A stretch of DNA of 23,333 bases, taken from assembly GCA_034927505.1 (NCBI GenBank), contig JAYFPY010000019.1, forward strand, positions 1 to 23,333, in the 5' to 3' direction. A program made the translations under genes and the position numbers. This DNA is from RUG100 sp034927505. Its GTDB lineage: Bacteria > Bacillota > Clostridia > Peptostreptococcales > Anaerovoracaceae. The notes under the pieces are model-generated. The model saw only the letters and a program-made list of their open reading frames with translations. It made no database searches and was not told the origin of the DNA. Positions 7,594 to 14,866 of this stretch are shown in pieces. Each line of letters begins with the position of its first letter. Position 1 is the stretch's first letter.

Positions 7594-8139
7594 TCAATCG
7601 CTCAAACACCTGATCATATCATCTGTGAATATCTTGATTTCATCATCATAATCATTTTTTACAGATTCAACTGCTACATCAACTTCTTTTTTTTGTTTTT
7701 CACTTATATTCTCATATTTACAGTCGATAACATATGTGTGTATCATATCACACATTTTTGCCACATTGCAGCCACGCAATTCTTCTTCCGCATCAGTATA
7801 GCTTTCTTTATCATTATTCATTCCTGACAATTCGTTGATCATGGAACTATTATATATTAATTCCAAAAGCGTTTTTTCATCTTCAGTCTTATCTATGTTT
7901 TTAATAATGAAGTTTACTGCATTTGATACAGTCTTCTTATTATTATTAGATATTTTCCCTTGATCATGAACCTTCGCTATAATCTGCTTTGCATCATTTT
8001 CAGCTTGTTTTTCTTGTTCCGTCATCTGTTTTTCAAATGTCTGTGTTGTTTTTGTGTTTTCATTTTTGTCTTTTCCACATCCATACATAATCGATGAAAT
8101 CAATAGTACAGATAAAACGATCAATAAAGTACGTTTCAT
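7594..8139 (-). CDS. Small lipoprotein of unknown function
   Basis: This 181-residue protein starts with a lipoprotein signal (MKRTLLIVLSVLLISSIMYG followed by Cys21), so it is likely lipid-anchored on the outer face of the membrane. The mature part is hydrophilic, helical and charged, starting with a linker rich in K, N, T and Q. Then come about 130 residues with conserved-looking acidic helices (SVKNDYDDEIKIFTDDMIR near the end). GGAGGGGG precedes the ATG. It lies 13 bp downstream of the ABC ATPase gene and overlaps that gene's stop region with its ribosome binding site, so the two were an operon. The family is not recognised. It may be an accessory of the transporter whose permease is now missing. 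Confidence 0.7.
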   Translation of the reverse strand: MKRTLLIVLSVLLISSIMYGCGKDKNENTKTTQTFEKQMTEQEKQAENDAKQIIAKVHDQGKISNNNKKTVSNAVNFIIKNIDKTEDEKTLLELIYNSSMINELSGMNNDKESYTDAEEELRGCNVAKMCDMIHTYVIDCKYENISEKQKKEVDVAVESVKNDYDDEIKIFTDDMIRCLSD

Positions 8140-8152
8140 ATTTCCCCCTCCG

Positions 8153-8782
8153 TTAACACTCGATCAAATATCCGTTTTCCATTTTTAATGTAACATCACA
8201 CATTCTTTCAAGGTCTGTTTTGTGATGTGTTGCTATCACAATTGTTGCGCCTCTTTTCTTTTCATCACTGATGACATCGTATATCTGTTCTACACCTTCT
8301 TCATCCAACGCATTTGTTGGCTCATCTAGTAAAATGATTTTTTGTTTTTCAAATATAGCCTGTGCAATATTTAATCGTTGCTTCATTCCAAGAGAATATT
8401 TCTTGACTTTAATGTTCTCAACGCCGCTTAATCCTACACGTTTTAGTGCCAATAATATATCTTCGCTTCCTGCTATTTTTTTTATCTTTGACAGAAGCAA
8501 TAGGTTTTCGTATCCTGAATATCCTGGAAGCATTTCCATATGCTCAATTACTATTCCAACATCTTTAGGGAAAGAAATGTCTTCATGAAGAATTTTATCA
8601 TTGTAATAAACTCTTCCCGCTGTTGGTGTTATCAACCCTGCTATCATGCGTAGCAACATGGTTTTTCCCGATCCATTTACTCCATGAAGAGTCACTTCAT
8701 AATGCAATGCATCGAATGACCTTCTGTTGCCTGTCGGAGTCAATGCATCCTTTTCGTTCCTGATGCCATCTTTAACGAACAC
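8153..8782 (-). pseudogene. ABC transporter ATPase, N-terminus lost and replaced by foreign sequence
   Basis: From about residue 30 the protein is a normal ABC ATPase: Walker A (HGVNGSGKT), Q-loop region, signature YSLGMKQR, Walker B IILLDEP and switch His in IATHHK. The first ~30 residues that normally carry the A-loop and first strands are absent. In their place is an unrelated stretch (KDGIRNEKDALTPTGNRRSF) with only a GTG start and no ribosome binding site. The junction lies near 8695. The upstream frame is open only to a TAG near 8835. No permease gene is visible. The likely original role was energising a small-molecule or peptide exporter together with the lipoprotein downstream. I regard it as a broken gene created by recombination. 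Confidence 0.75.
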
Positions 8783-8822
8783 ATCACCCAGGATGTCATC
8801 TACCCATGCTATAAATGTAAAG

Positions 8823-9041
8823 ATGGCAGGTTTGCACTACATCCGCATACATGACTTTCGACATTCGCATGCATCACTCCTGGCTAATGCCGGTATAAAT
8901 ATCATGGAAATATCTAAGAGACTTGGCCATAGTAACATCGAACAGACACTGAATACATATGCTCATCTCTATCCTGCCGAGGAAGAAAAAGCAATAAAAG
9001 TACTCAATAAAATAATCGTGCATAAATCGTGCAGGCAATAA
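8823..9041 (+). pseudogene. Tyrosine recombinase (integrase), C-terminal fragment
   Basis: The frame encodes the end of a phage/ICE-type tyrosine integrase: HDFRHSHASLLANAG with the catalytic H-x-x-R, KRLGHSN with the catalytic His, and NTYAHLYP with the nucleophilic Tyr. The N-terminal arm-binding and core-binding domains and the first catalytic Arg are missing, and the sequence upstream of about 8826 is unrelated. It points toward and ends 35 bp from the 3' end of tRNA-Ser, the classic position of an integrase next to its tRNA target. This is a remnant and cannot be active. Its stop codon overlaps the terminator shared with the tRNA. Confidence 0.85.
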
Positions 9042-9070
9042 AAAAACCGCTGAATTTCAACGGTTTTTTA
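9041..9070. terminator. Bidirectional intrinsic terminator between integrase remnant and tRNA-Ser
   Basis: AAAAAACCG (9041-9049) and CGGTTTTTT (9061-9069) pair perfectly around an 11-base loop. The T-run on each strand serves the integrase fragment in one direction and tRNA-Ser in the other. Confidence 0.8.
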
Positions 9071-9075
9071 GTGTT

Positions 9076-9163
9076 TGGCGGAGGGCATGGGACTCGAACC
9101 CACGGGGCTGTTACACCTTACTCCCTTTCCAGGGGAGCTCCTTAGCCACTCGGTCAACCCTCC
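9076..9163 (-). tRNA. tRNA-Ser (anticodon GGA)
   Basis: The 88-base gene folds with acceptor GGAGGGT/GCCCTCC, a D-arm, an anticodon stem CTCCC/GGGAG with loop CTGGAAA (anticodon GGA, reading UCC and UCU), a long variable arm typical of class II tRNAs, and T-arm GTGGG-TTCGAGT-CCCAT. CCA is encoded at 9076-9078. Its 3' end is the probable integration target of the decayed element to the left. Confidence 0.95.
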
Positions 9164-9182
9164 ATAGTATTCCAAGCCGTTT

Positions 9183-9240
9183 TAAAAAAAATGTAATGCT
9201 TTATACAGCCAAGTAATAATTTACCATAGCCAAAGCATTA
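9183..9240 (-). terminator. Terminator of the methylglyoxal synthase gene
   Basis: On the minus strand TAATGCTTT (9232-9240) and AAAGCATTA (9194-9202) pair perfectly across a 29-base loop that holds an inner GTAA/TTAC hairpin. The outer stem is followed by CATTTTTTTT. It lies between mgsA and tRNA-Ser. Confidence 0.6.
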
Positions 9241-9279
9241 TTTCAAGCAATATATTATATGAATTTTTTACAGCCCATG

Positions 9280-9765
9280 CTAATCCCCCTGGATTTCTTT
9301 GTAAATGGACTCGACCCTCTTCTCCGTCATCCGTTTGTAATCGCTGATATTGTGCTCATATGAAGCGTTCATATACTCGCTCTTCATCAGAAAATCCGCA
9401 GTTGCTCTGTTATTTGCAAAAGGTATGTCATACACATTTGCGATCCTCAGCAGGGCTTTGATGTCCGGGTCGTGAGGCTGTGCTTCCAGCGGATCGCTGA
9501 AAAATATCACCATGTCGATCTCGCCTTCGGCTATCCTGGCGCCTACCTGCTGATCTCCTCCCAGCGGCCCGCTTTTGAATGCCTTCACCGGCAGTCCCGT
9601 CGACTCGGCAATCAACTTTGATGTCGTTCCTGTCCCGCAGAGAAAATGTCTCTTCAGCACATCCTTGTTCTTCATGCACCATTTTACCAGATCGTCTTTT
9701 AAATGATCATGGGCGATCAGTGCTATCCTCTTCTGCGCACCCATTGTTATTTTTTCTTCTGTCAT
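9280..9765 (-). CDS. mgsA: Methylglyoxal synthase
   Basis: The enzyme converts dihydroxyacetone phosphate to methylglyoxal and phosphate in the cytoplasm, a bypass that frees phosphate when triose phosphates build up. The 161 residues fit the family (about 150). The phosphate-binding motif GTGTTSK (44-50), SGPLGGDQQ (65-73) and SDPLEAQPHDPDIKALLRI are intact. The residues corresponding to the catalytic and binding set are present: His19, Asp71, His98 and Asp101. AAAGGAGGT precedes the ATG. The gene follows thrC but is separated from it by a hairpin at 9795-9828, so it probably has some independent transcription. A second Met at residue 8 is a less likely start. Confidence 0.95.
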   Translation of the reverse strand: MTEEKITMGAQKRIALIAHDHLKDDLVKWCMKNKDVLKRHFLCGTGTTSKLIAESTGLPVKAFKSGPLGGDQQVGARIAEGEIDMVIFFSDPLEAQPHDPDIKALLRIANVYDIPFANNRATADFLMKSEYMNASYEHNISDYKRMTEKRVESIYKEIQGD

Positions 9766-9794
9766 ACTGTACCTCCTTTCATGATTTCAATATA

Positions 9795-9828
9795 ACACAA
9801 AAGCTCCGGCCTGCGGAGCTTTCTGTGT
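9795..9828 (-). terminator. Hairpin terminator between thrC and mgsA
   Basis: AAAGCTCCG (9800-9808) and CGGAGCTTT (9814-9822) form a perfect stem with loop GCCTG. The outer bases ACACA/TGTGT extend it imperfectly. The T-tract on the minus strand is short (TTTTGTGTTATATT), so read-through into mgsA is possible. Confidence 0.65.
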
Positions 9829-9863
9829 ATTTTTAACATAGATTTTACATTGCTGTCCCTGCT

Positions 9864-11342
9864 TTATTCTACTGAATCTCTGACAGCCTGCGGCATTTCA
9901 TCGATATTCAAAACACCTTTGTGTCTGATCTCTTTTTTGTCCAGATCCTTCAGTCCTGCCGGGATCCTGACGCTGGTCTCGTATGCCAGCTTGCGGACTG
10001 AGTCGAATCCGTCTGCGCCCTTGCCGATGCCGATCGACTCGCATACACTGTCTGCAAATTTGTAGGCCGACGCCGTACTTGCCACCAGCGCCGGGGTCTT
10101 GTCCCCCGTATAAGCCACGTAATCCTCATAAACCCGATAAGCCACTGCTGTATGAGTATCTATGAGATACCCGTGCTTTCTGTACAGTTCGCCTATGGTC
10201 TCGTTGGTCCTCTCCATATCAGCAAATCCGCCGTAAAAATCATCCAGCGCATATTTGATCTTCGGACTGACAGTATACTTTCTGTCGATCTCCAGCTTAC
10301 CCATCAGGTCCTTTATCTCTTCTCCGTTGCCGCCCGAAAGATGATACAGCAGCCTTTCAAGATTGCTGGATATCAGAATGTCCATGGACGGTGAATTCGT
10401 CATATAGAATTCTCTGTTCAAATTATAGGTGCCCGTATTTATGAAATCCGTCAGCACTTTGTTCTCATTGCTGGCGCATATGAATTTCTTCACCGGTATG
10501 CCCATCTGCCCCGCGTAATACGCTGCCAGTATATTTCCGAAATTGCCTGTCGGCACTACTACGTTGATCTTGTCTCCGGCGTCGATAACGCCCTGCTCTA
10601 TCAGATTCGCATATCCGTATACGTAGTACGCCACCTGAGGTATCAGTCTTCCTATATTGATCGAGTTGGCCGATGAAAGAGTCACGCCCACGCCGGCCAG
10701 TTCTTTTCCAAAAGCATCATCGCTGAATATTTTTTTCACGCCTGTCTGAGCATCGTCAAAATTCCCGTTGATGGCAAACACGTGAGTGTTCTTGCCTTCC
10801 TGAGTTACCATCTGTCTTTCCTGCACCTGGCTGACGCCCTGATTCGGATAGAAAACTACTATTTCCGTTCCCGGAACATCAGCAAAGCCTTCCAGCGCAG
10901 CTTTCCCCGTGTCTCCCGAAGTGGCTGTCAGTATGCAGACCTTCCTGTCTTCCTTTTCCTTTTTCATAGCAGTAGTCAGAAGGTACGGCAGTATGGACAA
11001 AGCCATGTCTTTGAAAGCCGCCGTCTTTCCGTGATAGAGCTCGAGGAAATACGCCTCCCCGCCCTTTATTACCGGTACGATCTTCTCTTCCTCAAACTTG
11101 GAATCATAGGCGCCGTCTATGCATCTCTGCAGTTCCTCATCCGTGTAGTCCTCCAGAAAAGCCTTCAGTACCCGGAAAGCTACATCTTTATACGGCTTGC
11201 CCACTATTTCTTCTATCTTGAAAGGCAGCTTTGGGATCTCATTTGGAACGTACAGTCCCTGGTCCTCTGCAATGCCCTGTATGATGGCCTGTGCAGATGT
11301 CTTTATATATTTGCTGCCTCTTGTGCTCTGATAATGTATCAT
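9864..11342 (-). CDS. thrC: Threonine synthase
   Basis: This PLP enzyme converts O-phosphohomoserine to threonine, the last step of threonine synthesis. The 492 residues match the longer, N-terminally extended class. The start MIHYQSTRGS and N-terminal domain are typical, and the PLP-binding Lys is K111 in HGKTAAFKDMALS. ATSGDTGKAAL (phosphate and PLP binding) and SSANSINIGRLIPQ are conserved. GGAGGAC lies six bases before the ATG. The promoter sits at 11379-11407, head to head with the LysR-type regulator, which may control it. No truncation is seen. Confidence 0.95.
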   Translation of the reverse strand: MIHYQSTRGSKYIKTSAQAIIQGIAEDQGLYVPNEIPKLPFKIEEIVGKPYKDVAFRVLKAFLEDYTDEELQRCIDGAYDSKFEEEKIVPVIKGGEAYFLELYHGKTAAFKDMALSILPYLLTTAMKKEKEDRKVCILTATSGDTGKAALEGFADVPGTEIVVFYPNQGVSQVQERQMVTQEGKNTHVFAINGNFDDAQTGVKKIFSDDAFGKELAGVGVTLSSANSINIGRLIPQVAYYVYGYANLIEQGVIDAGDKINVVVPTGNFGNILAAYYAGQMGIPVKKFICASNENKVLTDFINTGTYNLNREFYMTNSPSMDILISSNLERLLYHLSGGNGEEIKDLMGKLEIDRKYTVSPKIKYALDDFYGGFADMERTNETIGELYRKHGYLIDTHTAVAYRVYEDYVAYTGDKTPALVASTASAYKFADSVCESIGIGKGADGFDSVRKLAYETSVRIPAGLKDLDKKEIRHKGVLNIDEMPQAVRDSVE

Positions 11343-11378
11343 GTTTTGTCCTCCATTCTCATGTTCGGTATGAAAACA

Positions 11379-11407
11379 ATTTTAACAGAAAACAATGGCC
11401 TTTACAA
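11379..11407 (-). promoter_or_regulatory. Promoter of thrC
   Basis: On the minus strand TTGTAA (11402-11407) and TAAAAT (11379-11384) are 17 bp apart, 37 bases before the thrC start. The -35 box lies 10 bp from the LysR-type dyad at 11417-11433. Confidence 0.6.
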
Positions 11408-11416
11408 CCGTTATCC

Positions 11417-11433
11417 TTTGTTTAGACAACAAA
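11417..11433. promoter_or_regulatory. Putative LysR-type operator
   Basis: TTTGTT and AACAAA form a perfect dyad with a 5-base spacer, fitting the T-N11-A pattern bound by LysR-type regulators. It sits between the divergent promoters of thrC and the regulator gene, overlapping the latter's -35 box. Confidence 0.5.
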
Positions 11434-11453
11434 TCATATATCAATGGTATAAT
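11423..11453 (+). promoter_or_regulatory. Promoter of the LysR-type regulator gene
   Basis: TATAAT is at 11448-11453. The best -35 is TAGACA (11423-11428) at a long 19-bp spacing, overlapping the dyad, which would suit autoregulation. Confidence 0.5.
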
Positions 11454-11478
11454 ATTTTTTTATGGAGGTACGAAAGAT

Positions 11479-12420
11479 ATGAATGTTATGCATCTGAAAT
11501 ATGCTGTGGAAGTATCAAAGACCGGCTCTATCAGCAAAGCTGCCGAAAACCTTTACATGGGGCAGCCAAATCTGAGCAAAGCAATAAAAGAACTTGAAGA
11601 CGATCTGGGCGTTCAGATATTCAAGCGTACCGCCCGCGGCGTCCTTCCAACTAAAAAAGGTGAGGAATTCCTAGGATATGCCCGGATGCTTGTTTCACAG
11701 ATGGAAGATCTGGAAACCATGTACCATCCCGGCCCTGACAGCAAAGTGTCTTTCAGTTTATCCATTCCGAGAGCCAGCTATATAACGTCGGCTTTCACGG
11801 ATTTTGTCAGCGATATCGATCCGGGCAAAGGCTTTTCTCTGGATTACCGTGAAACCAACACATTGAAAACCATACACCGTGTCATCGAAGGTGAAAACGA
11901 AGCCGGGATCATTCGATATCCTCTGGATCATGAAGCTTACTTCGAGCAGCTTATCGACAGGAAGACCATTGCATCGGAGCCGATCCTTGATTTTTCATAT
12001 CTGCTGCTGCTCTCAAAAGATCATCCTCTGGCTGAAAAGAGCTCCATCGACTGCGCGGATCTGAACCGGTATATCGAAGTCGTCCACGGCGATGTTGCAA
12101 CGCCTCTTGTTACCAGCAGGCAGACAATAAAGACCGAGCCCGCAGGTTCACATAACAGAAAAACCATATCCATATATGAACGGGGAAGCCAGTTCGATAT
12201 CCTGTGCAATGTGAAATCTGCATATATGTGGGTGTCGCCTCTGCCCGAATATCTTCTCGAAAGATATGATCTGGTACAGCGCAAACTGGCCCATTCCGAC
12301 AAAACATACAGAGATCTTCTTATATATTCAAAGACCTGCGCCAACAGTTATCCTTTGAAACTGTTCAAAAAACAGCTGACTGAAACTGTCGATCAGATCA
12401 TTTCAAAGACATATTCCTGA
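11479..12420 (+). CDS. LysR-family transcriptional regulator
   Basis: From ATG 11479 the protein has 313 residues. The frame is open 28 codons earlier, but GGAGGT at 11464-11469 decides this start. Residues 1-60 form the usual winged HTH (YAVEVSKTGSISKAAENLYM followed by GQPNLSKAIKELEDDLG). The remainder is the ligand-sensing domain (about 90-300), less typical in sequence. It is divergent from thrC with a LysR-type dyad between them, so control of threonine synthase or of itself is plausible but inferred from position only. The effector is unknown. The gene ends inside a strong terminator stem. Confidence 0.9.
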   Translation: MNVMHLKYAVEVSKTGSISKAAENLYMGQPNLSKAIKELEDDLGVQIFKRTARGVLPTKKGEEFLGYARMLVSQMEDLETMYHPGPDSKVSFSLSIPRASYITSAFTDFVSDIDPGKGFSLDYRETNTLKTIHRVIEGENEAGIIRYPLDHEAYFEQLIDRKTIASEPILDFSYLLLLSKDHPLAEKSSIDCADLNRYIEVVHGDVATPLVTSRQTIKTEPAGSHNRKTISIYERGSQFDILCNVKSAYMWVSPLPEYLLERYDLVQRKLAHSDKTYRDLLIYSKTCANSYPLKLFKKQLTETVDQIISKTYS

Positions 12421-12446
12421 CGAACATAGGAATATGTCTTTTTTAC
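12405..12446 (+). terminator. Intrinsic terminator of the LysR-type regulator gene
   Basis: AAAGACATATTCCT (12405-12418) and AGGAATATGTCTTT (12428-12441) pair over 14 bp with a 9-base loop and run into a T-tract. The 5' arm includes the last codons of the gene. Confidence 0.9.
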
Positions 12447-12573
12447 ATTTTAAACTTTATGCACACTGTAGTAATATAGCAATTGAAAGAAATGATCTGA
12501 CCGATCATGTTTGACATGTGGGGCAGCGTTTTACCTCAACAAATGTTACCTCGTCTCTTAAAATGATATAATG

Positions 12574-12609
12574 CGAAAAAATCCATGGGAACATCCATGG
12601 ATTTTTTCG
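12574..12609. terminator. Terminator of tRNA-Glu (perfect 15-bp stem)
   Basis: CGAAAAAATCCATGG (12574-12588) and CCATGGATTTTTTCG (12595-12609) are perfectly complementary with loop GAACAT. It works in both directions but lies just after tRNA-Glu on the minus strand. The region 12447-12573 to its left holds no gene; it contains a dyad ATGATC/GATCAT and a + strand TATAAT that leads straight into this hairpin. Confidence 0.85.
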
Positions 12610-12612
12610 ATT

Positions 12613-12687
12613 TGGTAGTCCCAACGAGAGTCGAACTCGTGATTCAGCCTTGAGAGGGCTGCGTCTTGACCACTTGACCATGGGACC
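12613..12687 (-). tRNA. tRNA-Glu (anticodon CTC)
   Basis: The 75-base gene has acceptor GGTCCCA/TGGGACT, anticodon stem CAGCC/GGCTG with loop CTCTCAA (anticodon CTC, reading GAG), T-arm CACGAGTTCGACTCTCGTG-like, and encoded CCA at 12613-12615. Confidence 0.93.
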
Positions 12688-12710
12688 ATGTTCTGTTAGA
12701 CGCGAATATA

Positions 12711-12739
12711 ATTATAAAGCTTTTGCCTCCATTTGTCCA
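12711..12739 (-). promoter_or_regulatory. Promoter of tRNA-Glu
   Basis: On the minus strand TGGACA (12734-12739) and TATAAT (12711-12716) are 17 bp apart, 24 bases before the tRNA 5' end. Confidence 0.75.
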
Positions 12740-12770
12740 TAGTTATTTTCCTGCCGGCAAAGCATCACGC

Positions 12771-12788
12771 ATGTCCGGGCCCGGACAT
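12771..12788. repeat. Perfect 18-bp palindrome
   Basis: ATGTCCGGGCCCGGACAT is fully self-complementary with no loop. It sits between the carD terminator and the tRNA-Glu promoter. It could be a protein-binding site or extend the termination structure. Confidence 0.7.
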
Positions 12789-12834
12789 TAAAAAAATCGC
12801 TGTGGCATCCGATACGGTGTTCACAGCAATTTTT
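12789..12834 (-). terminator. Terminator of the CarD-like gene
   Basis: On the minus strand AAAAATTGCTGTG and CACAGCGATTTTT (12822-12834 and 12792-12804, one mismatch) form a hairpin with a 17-base loop, followed by a run of seven T. Confidence 0.8.
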
Positions 12835-12854
12835 GATTTCGCTGTTATGGTGTG

Positions 12855-13364
12855 CTATTTCTTCCTGTTTACTTTTCTTGCTATATACCCTGCTACATCA
12901 TCTTTTTCGATGTCCAGTGCTATAGCCAGCTCTCCGTATAGAAGATTTTCTGCTTTTTTCATATACTTTTTGTCGATCTGTCCAAATTTCTTGTTTGCCT
13001 CTTCGGCTTTAGCTTTTTTCTCATGGGCTGACATTATTACCTGAATAAGATCTTCACAGTTCTGCTCTTTTATCTTTGACTTGTAGTGCTCTGTAAGTTT
13101 CTGTGTGCTTTTCTCTTTGAACTCTTCCGTTTCTATATCCGGGATCTTGTCTATGATGTCATCTGCTTCTTCCCGCTCCATTACATAACGCATTATTATC
13201 TGTTTATTGTCAATGGGAGCATAGATCGTACCTCTTTCATATAGTGGTTCTAATTCGTAGTATTCTCTATTGCCAAGACTCTTTGCAAAATCAGGTACAG
13301 TTACGCCGACAACCTTGCATACGCCCGTTCCGCCATAAACGATCATATCACCGGCTTTATACAT
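12855..13364 (-). CDS. CarD/CdnL-family transcription regulator
   Basis: From ATG 13364 the protein has 169 residues; an in-frame start at 13403 is less likely because GGAGGTGAAAAA directly precedes 13364. The N-terminal third (YKAGDMIVYGGTGVCKVVGV, then YYELEPLYERGTIYAPID) is the Tudor-like RNA-polymerase-interacting domain shared with TRCF. The C-terminal two thirds are helical and charged (EREEADDIIDKIPDI onward), as in CarD DNA-binding domains. Such proteins bind the RNA polymerase beta subunit and stabilise open complexes, chiefly at rRNA and other housekeeping promoters. Its own terminator lies 20 bp downstream. A specific regulon cannot be read from the sequence. Confidence 0.88.
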   Translation of the reverse strand: MYKAGDMIVYGGTGVCKVVGVTVPDFAKSLGNREYYELEPLYERGTIYAPIDNKQIIMRYVMEREEADDIIDKIPDIETEEFKEKSTQKLTEHYKSKIKEQNCEDLIQVIMSAHEKKAKAEEANKKFGQIDKKYMKKAENLLYGELAIALDIEKDDVAGYIARKVNRKK

Positions 13365-13410
13365 TTTTTCACCTCCAATTTTATAACATATATATTCTAC
13401 CATATTTTTG

Positions 13411-14757
13411 CTAAAAAATCGAGTGGTAATTATTTACAGCCCCTATAAGGGCCTCTCTGCTGTTCTCCAGCCTGCCCTCTGTGACATCCTCCAGCAGCTT
13501 TGCCAGAATGGCTCCGATTTCCTTCCCCCGGGGCACTCCCGCCCGTATAAGATCCCTTCCGTCCACGGCCAGATCCTTTACCGAAAAGCAGGCCTCTTCT
13601 TCAATGGCAGTATTCACTGCCGCTTCAAATGCTTTGATGTTTTCCAGTCTCTCATCTATGCACATGGGTGCCTGGCTTTTTACATCGGCTCTTTCCAGTT
13701 CGATCAGCTGCTTCAATGTTTCCGGTCCCAGTTTTACCAGCAGCCGCCGCGGCTGTCTTCCTGCCGGGTTGAACACTATACCGTGACGATCCACCAGTTT
13801 TACCACACGAGACTTTGTATTGTTGTCAAATTTCATCCTGTTCATGATGTCCCGCGTCATGTCCGCTCCGGTCTGCTCGTGGCGGTAAAAATGTCCCCAG
13901 CCTTCATCGGTCACAGTTTTACATTTTGGCTTTCCGATATCATGAAAAAAAGCTGCCAGCCTGAGTACCGGATCATCCGGGATGTTTTCCACCACATGTA
14001 TGATATGTTCCCAGACATCGTATATGTGATAGTCATTTTGCTGATTGCAGCCGACTGCATCGCCTATCTCCGGTATAAACTGTTCTATGACACTGCTGCA
14101 GCGCCTCAGAGCCTCTCCTGCGGCTTTTCCGCACAGAGTCCTGACGAACTCTTCACGTACCCGTTCGACCGCTATCTTAGCCAAAAGAGGGCTTATTTTA
14201 TCCATGGCTTCCCGCGTTCTTGGAGCAACTGTGAATCCCAGCTGTGAGGAAAACCTCACGCATCTCATGATTCTCAAGGCATCCTCCCGAAATCTTTTTT
14301 CCGGATCACCTACACACCGCAGCACGCCCCTTTCTAGGTCTTCCCTTCCGCCGCATATATCCACAAGGCTTCGGTCTTCACTATAGGCCATTGCATTTAT
14401 CGTAAAATCCCGCCGTACGAGATCCTCTTCTATGCCGGTACAGAATTCCACAGAGTCAGGTCTCCTGAAATCAGAGTATCCGCCCTCGGTCCTGTATGTC
14501 GTCACTTCGAATGGCTCGTGATTTAAAATGGCCGTCAGCGTCCCATGTTTGACTCCGGTCTCGGCAACGCCAAAACCGGCGGCGGCAAAGCACTCTTTCA
14601 TTTCTTCCGGAGTCGCCCCGGTGCATATGTCCCAGTCCTTCGGCACGATCCCCAGCAGACTGTCGCGGACACATCCGCCCACTATAAAGGATCCGTATCC
14701 CTTTTCAGCCAGCGCGTCCATTATCATATTTACTTTTTGCGGTATTTTTATTTTCAT
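13411..14757 (-). CDS. cca: CCA-adding tRNA nucleotidyltransferase with HD domain
   Basis: The 448 residues contain the class II nucleotidyltransferase head: GGCVRD at 27-32, metal-binding DWD at 41-43, RRDFTINAMAY at 115-125 and the EDALRIMRCVRF block at about 158-169. An HD phosphohydrolase domain follows (FFHDIGKP, His272/Asp273). The enzyme adds or repairs the tRNA 3' CCA. All three tRNAs in this window encode CCA, so repair is its likely role here. No ribosome binding site precedes the ATG; a TATAAT ends only six bases before it, so the mRNA is probably leaderless. A poly(A) polymerase role cannot be fully excluded by sequence. Confidence 0.9.
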   Translation of the reverse strand: MKIKIPQKVNMIMDALAEKGYGSFIVGGCVRDSLLGIVPKDWDICTGATPEEMKECFAAAGFGVAETGVKHGTLTAILNHEPFEVTTYRTEGGYSDFRRPDSVEFCTGIEEDLVRRDFTINAMAYSEDRSLVDICGGREDLERGVLRCVGDPEKRFREDALRIMRCVRFSSQLGFTVAPRTREAMDKISPLLAKIAVERVREEFVRTLCGKAAGEALRRCSSVIEQFIPEIGDAVGCNQQNDYHIYDVWEHIIHVVENIPDDPVLRLAAFFHDIGKPKCKTVTDEGWGHFYRHEQTGADMTRDIMNRMKFDNNTKSRVVKLVDRHGIVFNPAGRQPRRLLVKLGPETLKQLIELERADVKSQAPMCIDERLENIKAFEAAVNTAIEEEACFSVKDLAVDGRDLIRAGVPRGKEIGAILAKLLEDVTEGRLENSREALIGAVNNYHSIF

Positions 14758-14763
14758 ACTGCG

Positions 14764-14792
14764 ATTATATCATGGGGCAGAGCCCGCGTAAA
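14764..14792 (-). promoter_or_regulatory. Promoter of cca, abutting the start codon
   Basis: TATAAT (14764-14769, minus) ends six bases before the ATG at 14757. A -35-like TTTACG (14787-14792) lies 17 bp upstream. Transcription would begin at or near the A of the ATG. Confidence 0.55.
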
Positions 14793-14830
14793 ATGGGCGA
14801 CGGGCATCTGCGATACCCTCCGATCTTGTT

Positions 14831-14866
14831 CCAAGAAAAAAACGCCCCATGGCGTTTTTTTCTTGG
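14831..14866. terminator. Terminator of tRNA-Gly, 16-bp perfect stem
   Basis: CCAAGAAAAAAACGCC (14831-14846) and GGCGTTTTTTTCTTGG (14851-14866) pair perfectly with loop CCAT. On the minus strand the 5' arm begins with the encoded CCA of the tRNA. Confidence 0.9.

Noticed and set aside
10782..11597. 271-residue + strand frame opposite thrC
   Set aside because: It is a shadow of thrC and the divergent promoter region, with no ribosome binding site.
12447..12573. Possible small RNA from a + strand TATAAT near 12566
   Set aside because: The putative start runs straight into the tRNA-Glu terminator, and there is no convincing -35 box.
13408..14247. 279-residue + strand frame opposite cca
   Set aside because: Shadow of a well-supported gene, rich in His, Cys and Phe as expected for antisense translation.
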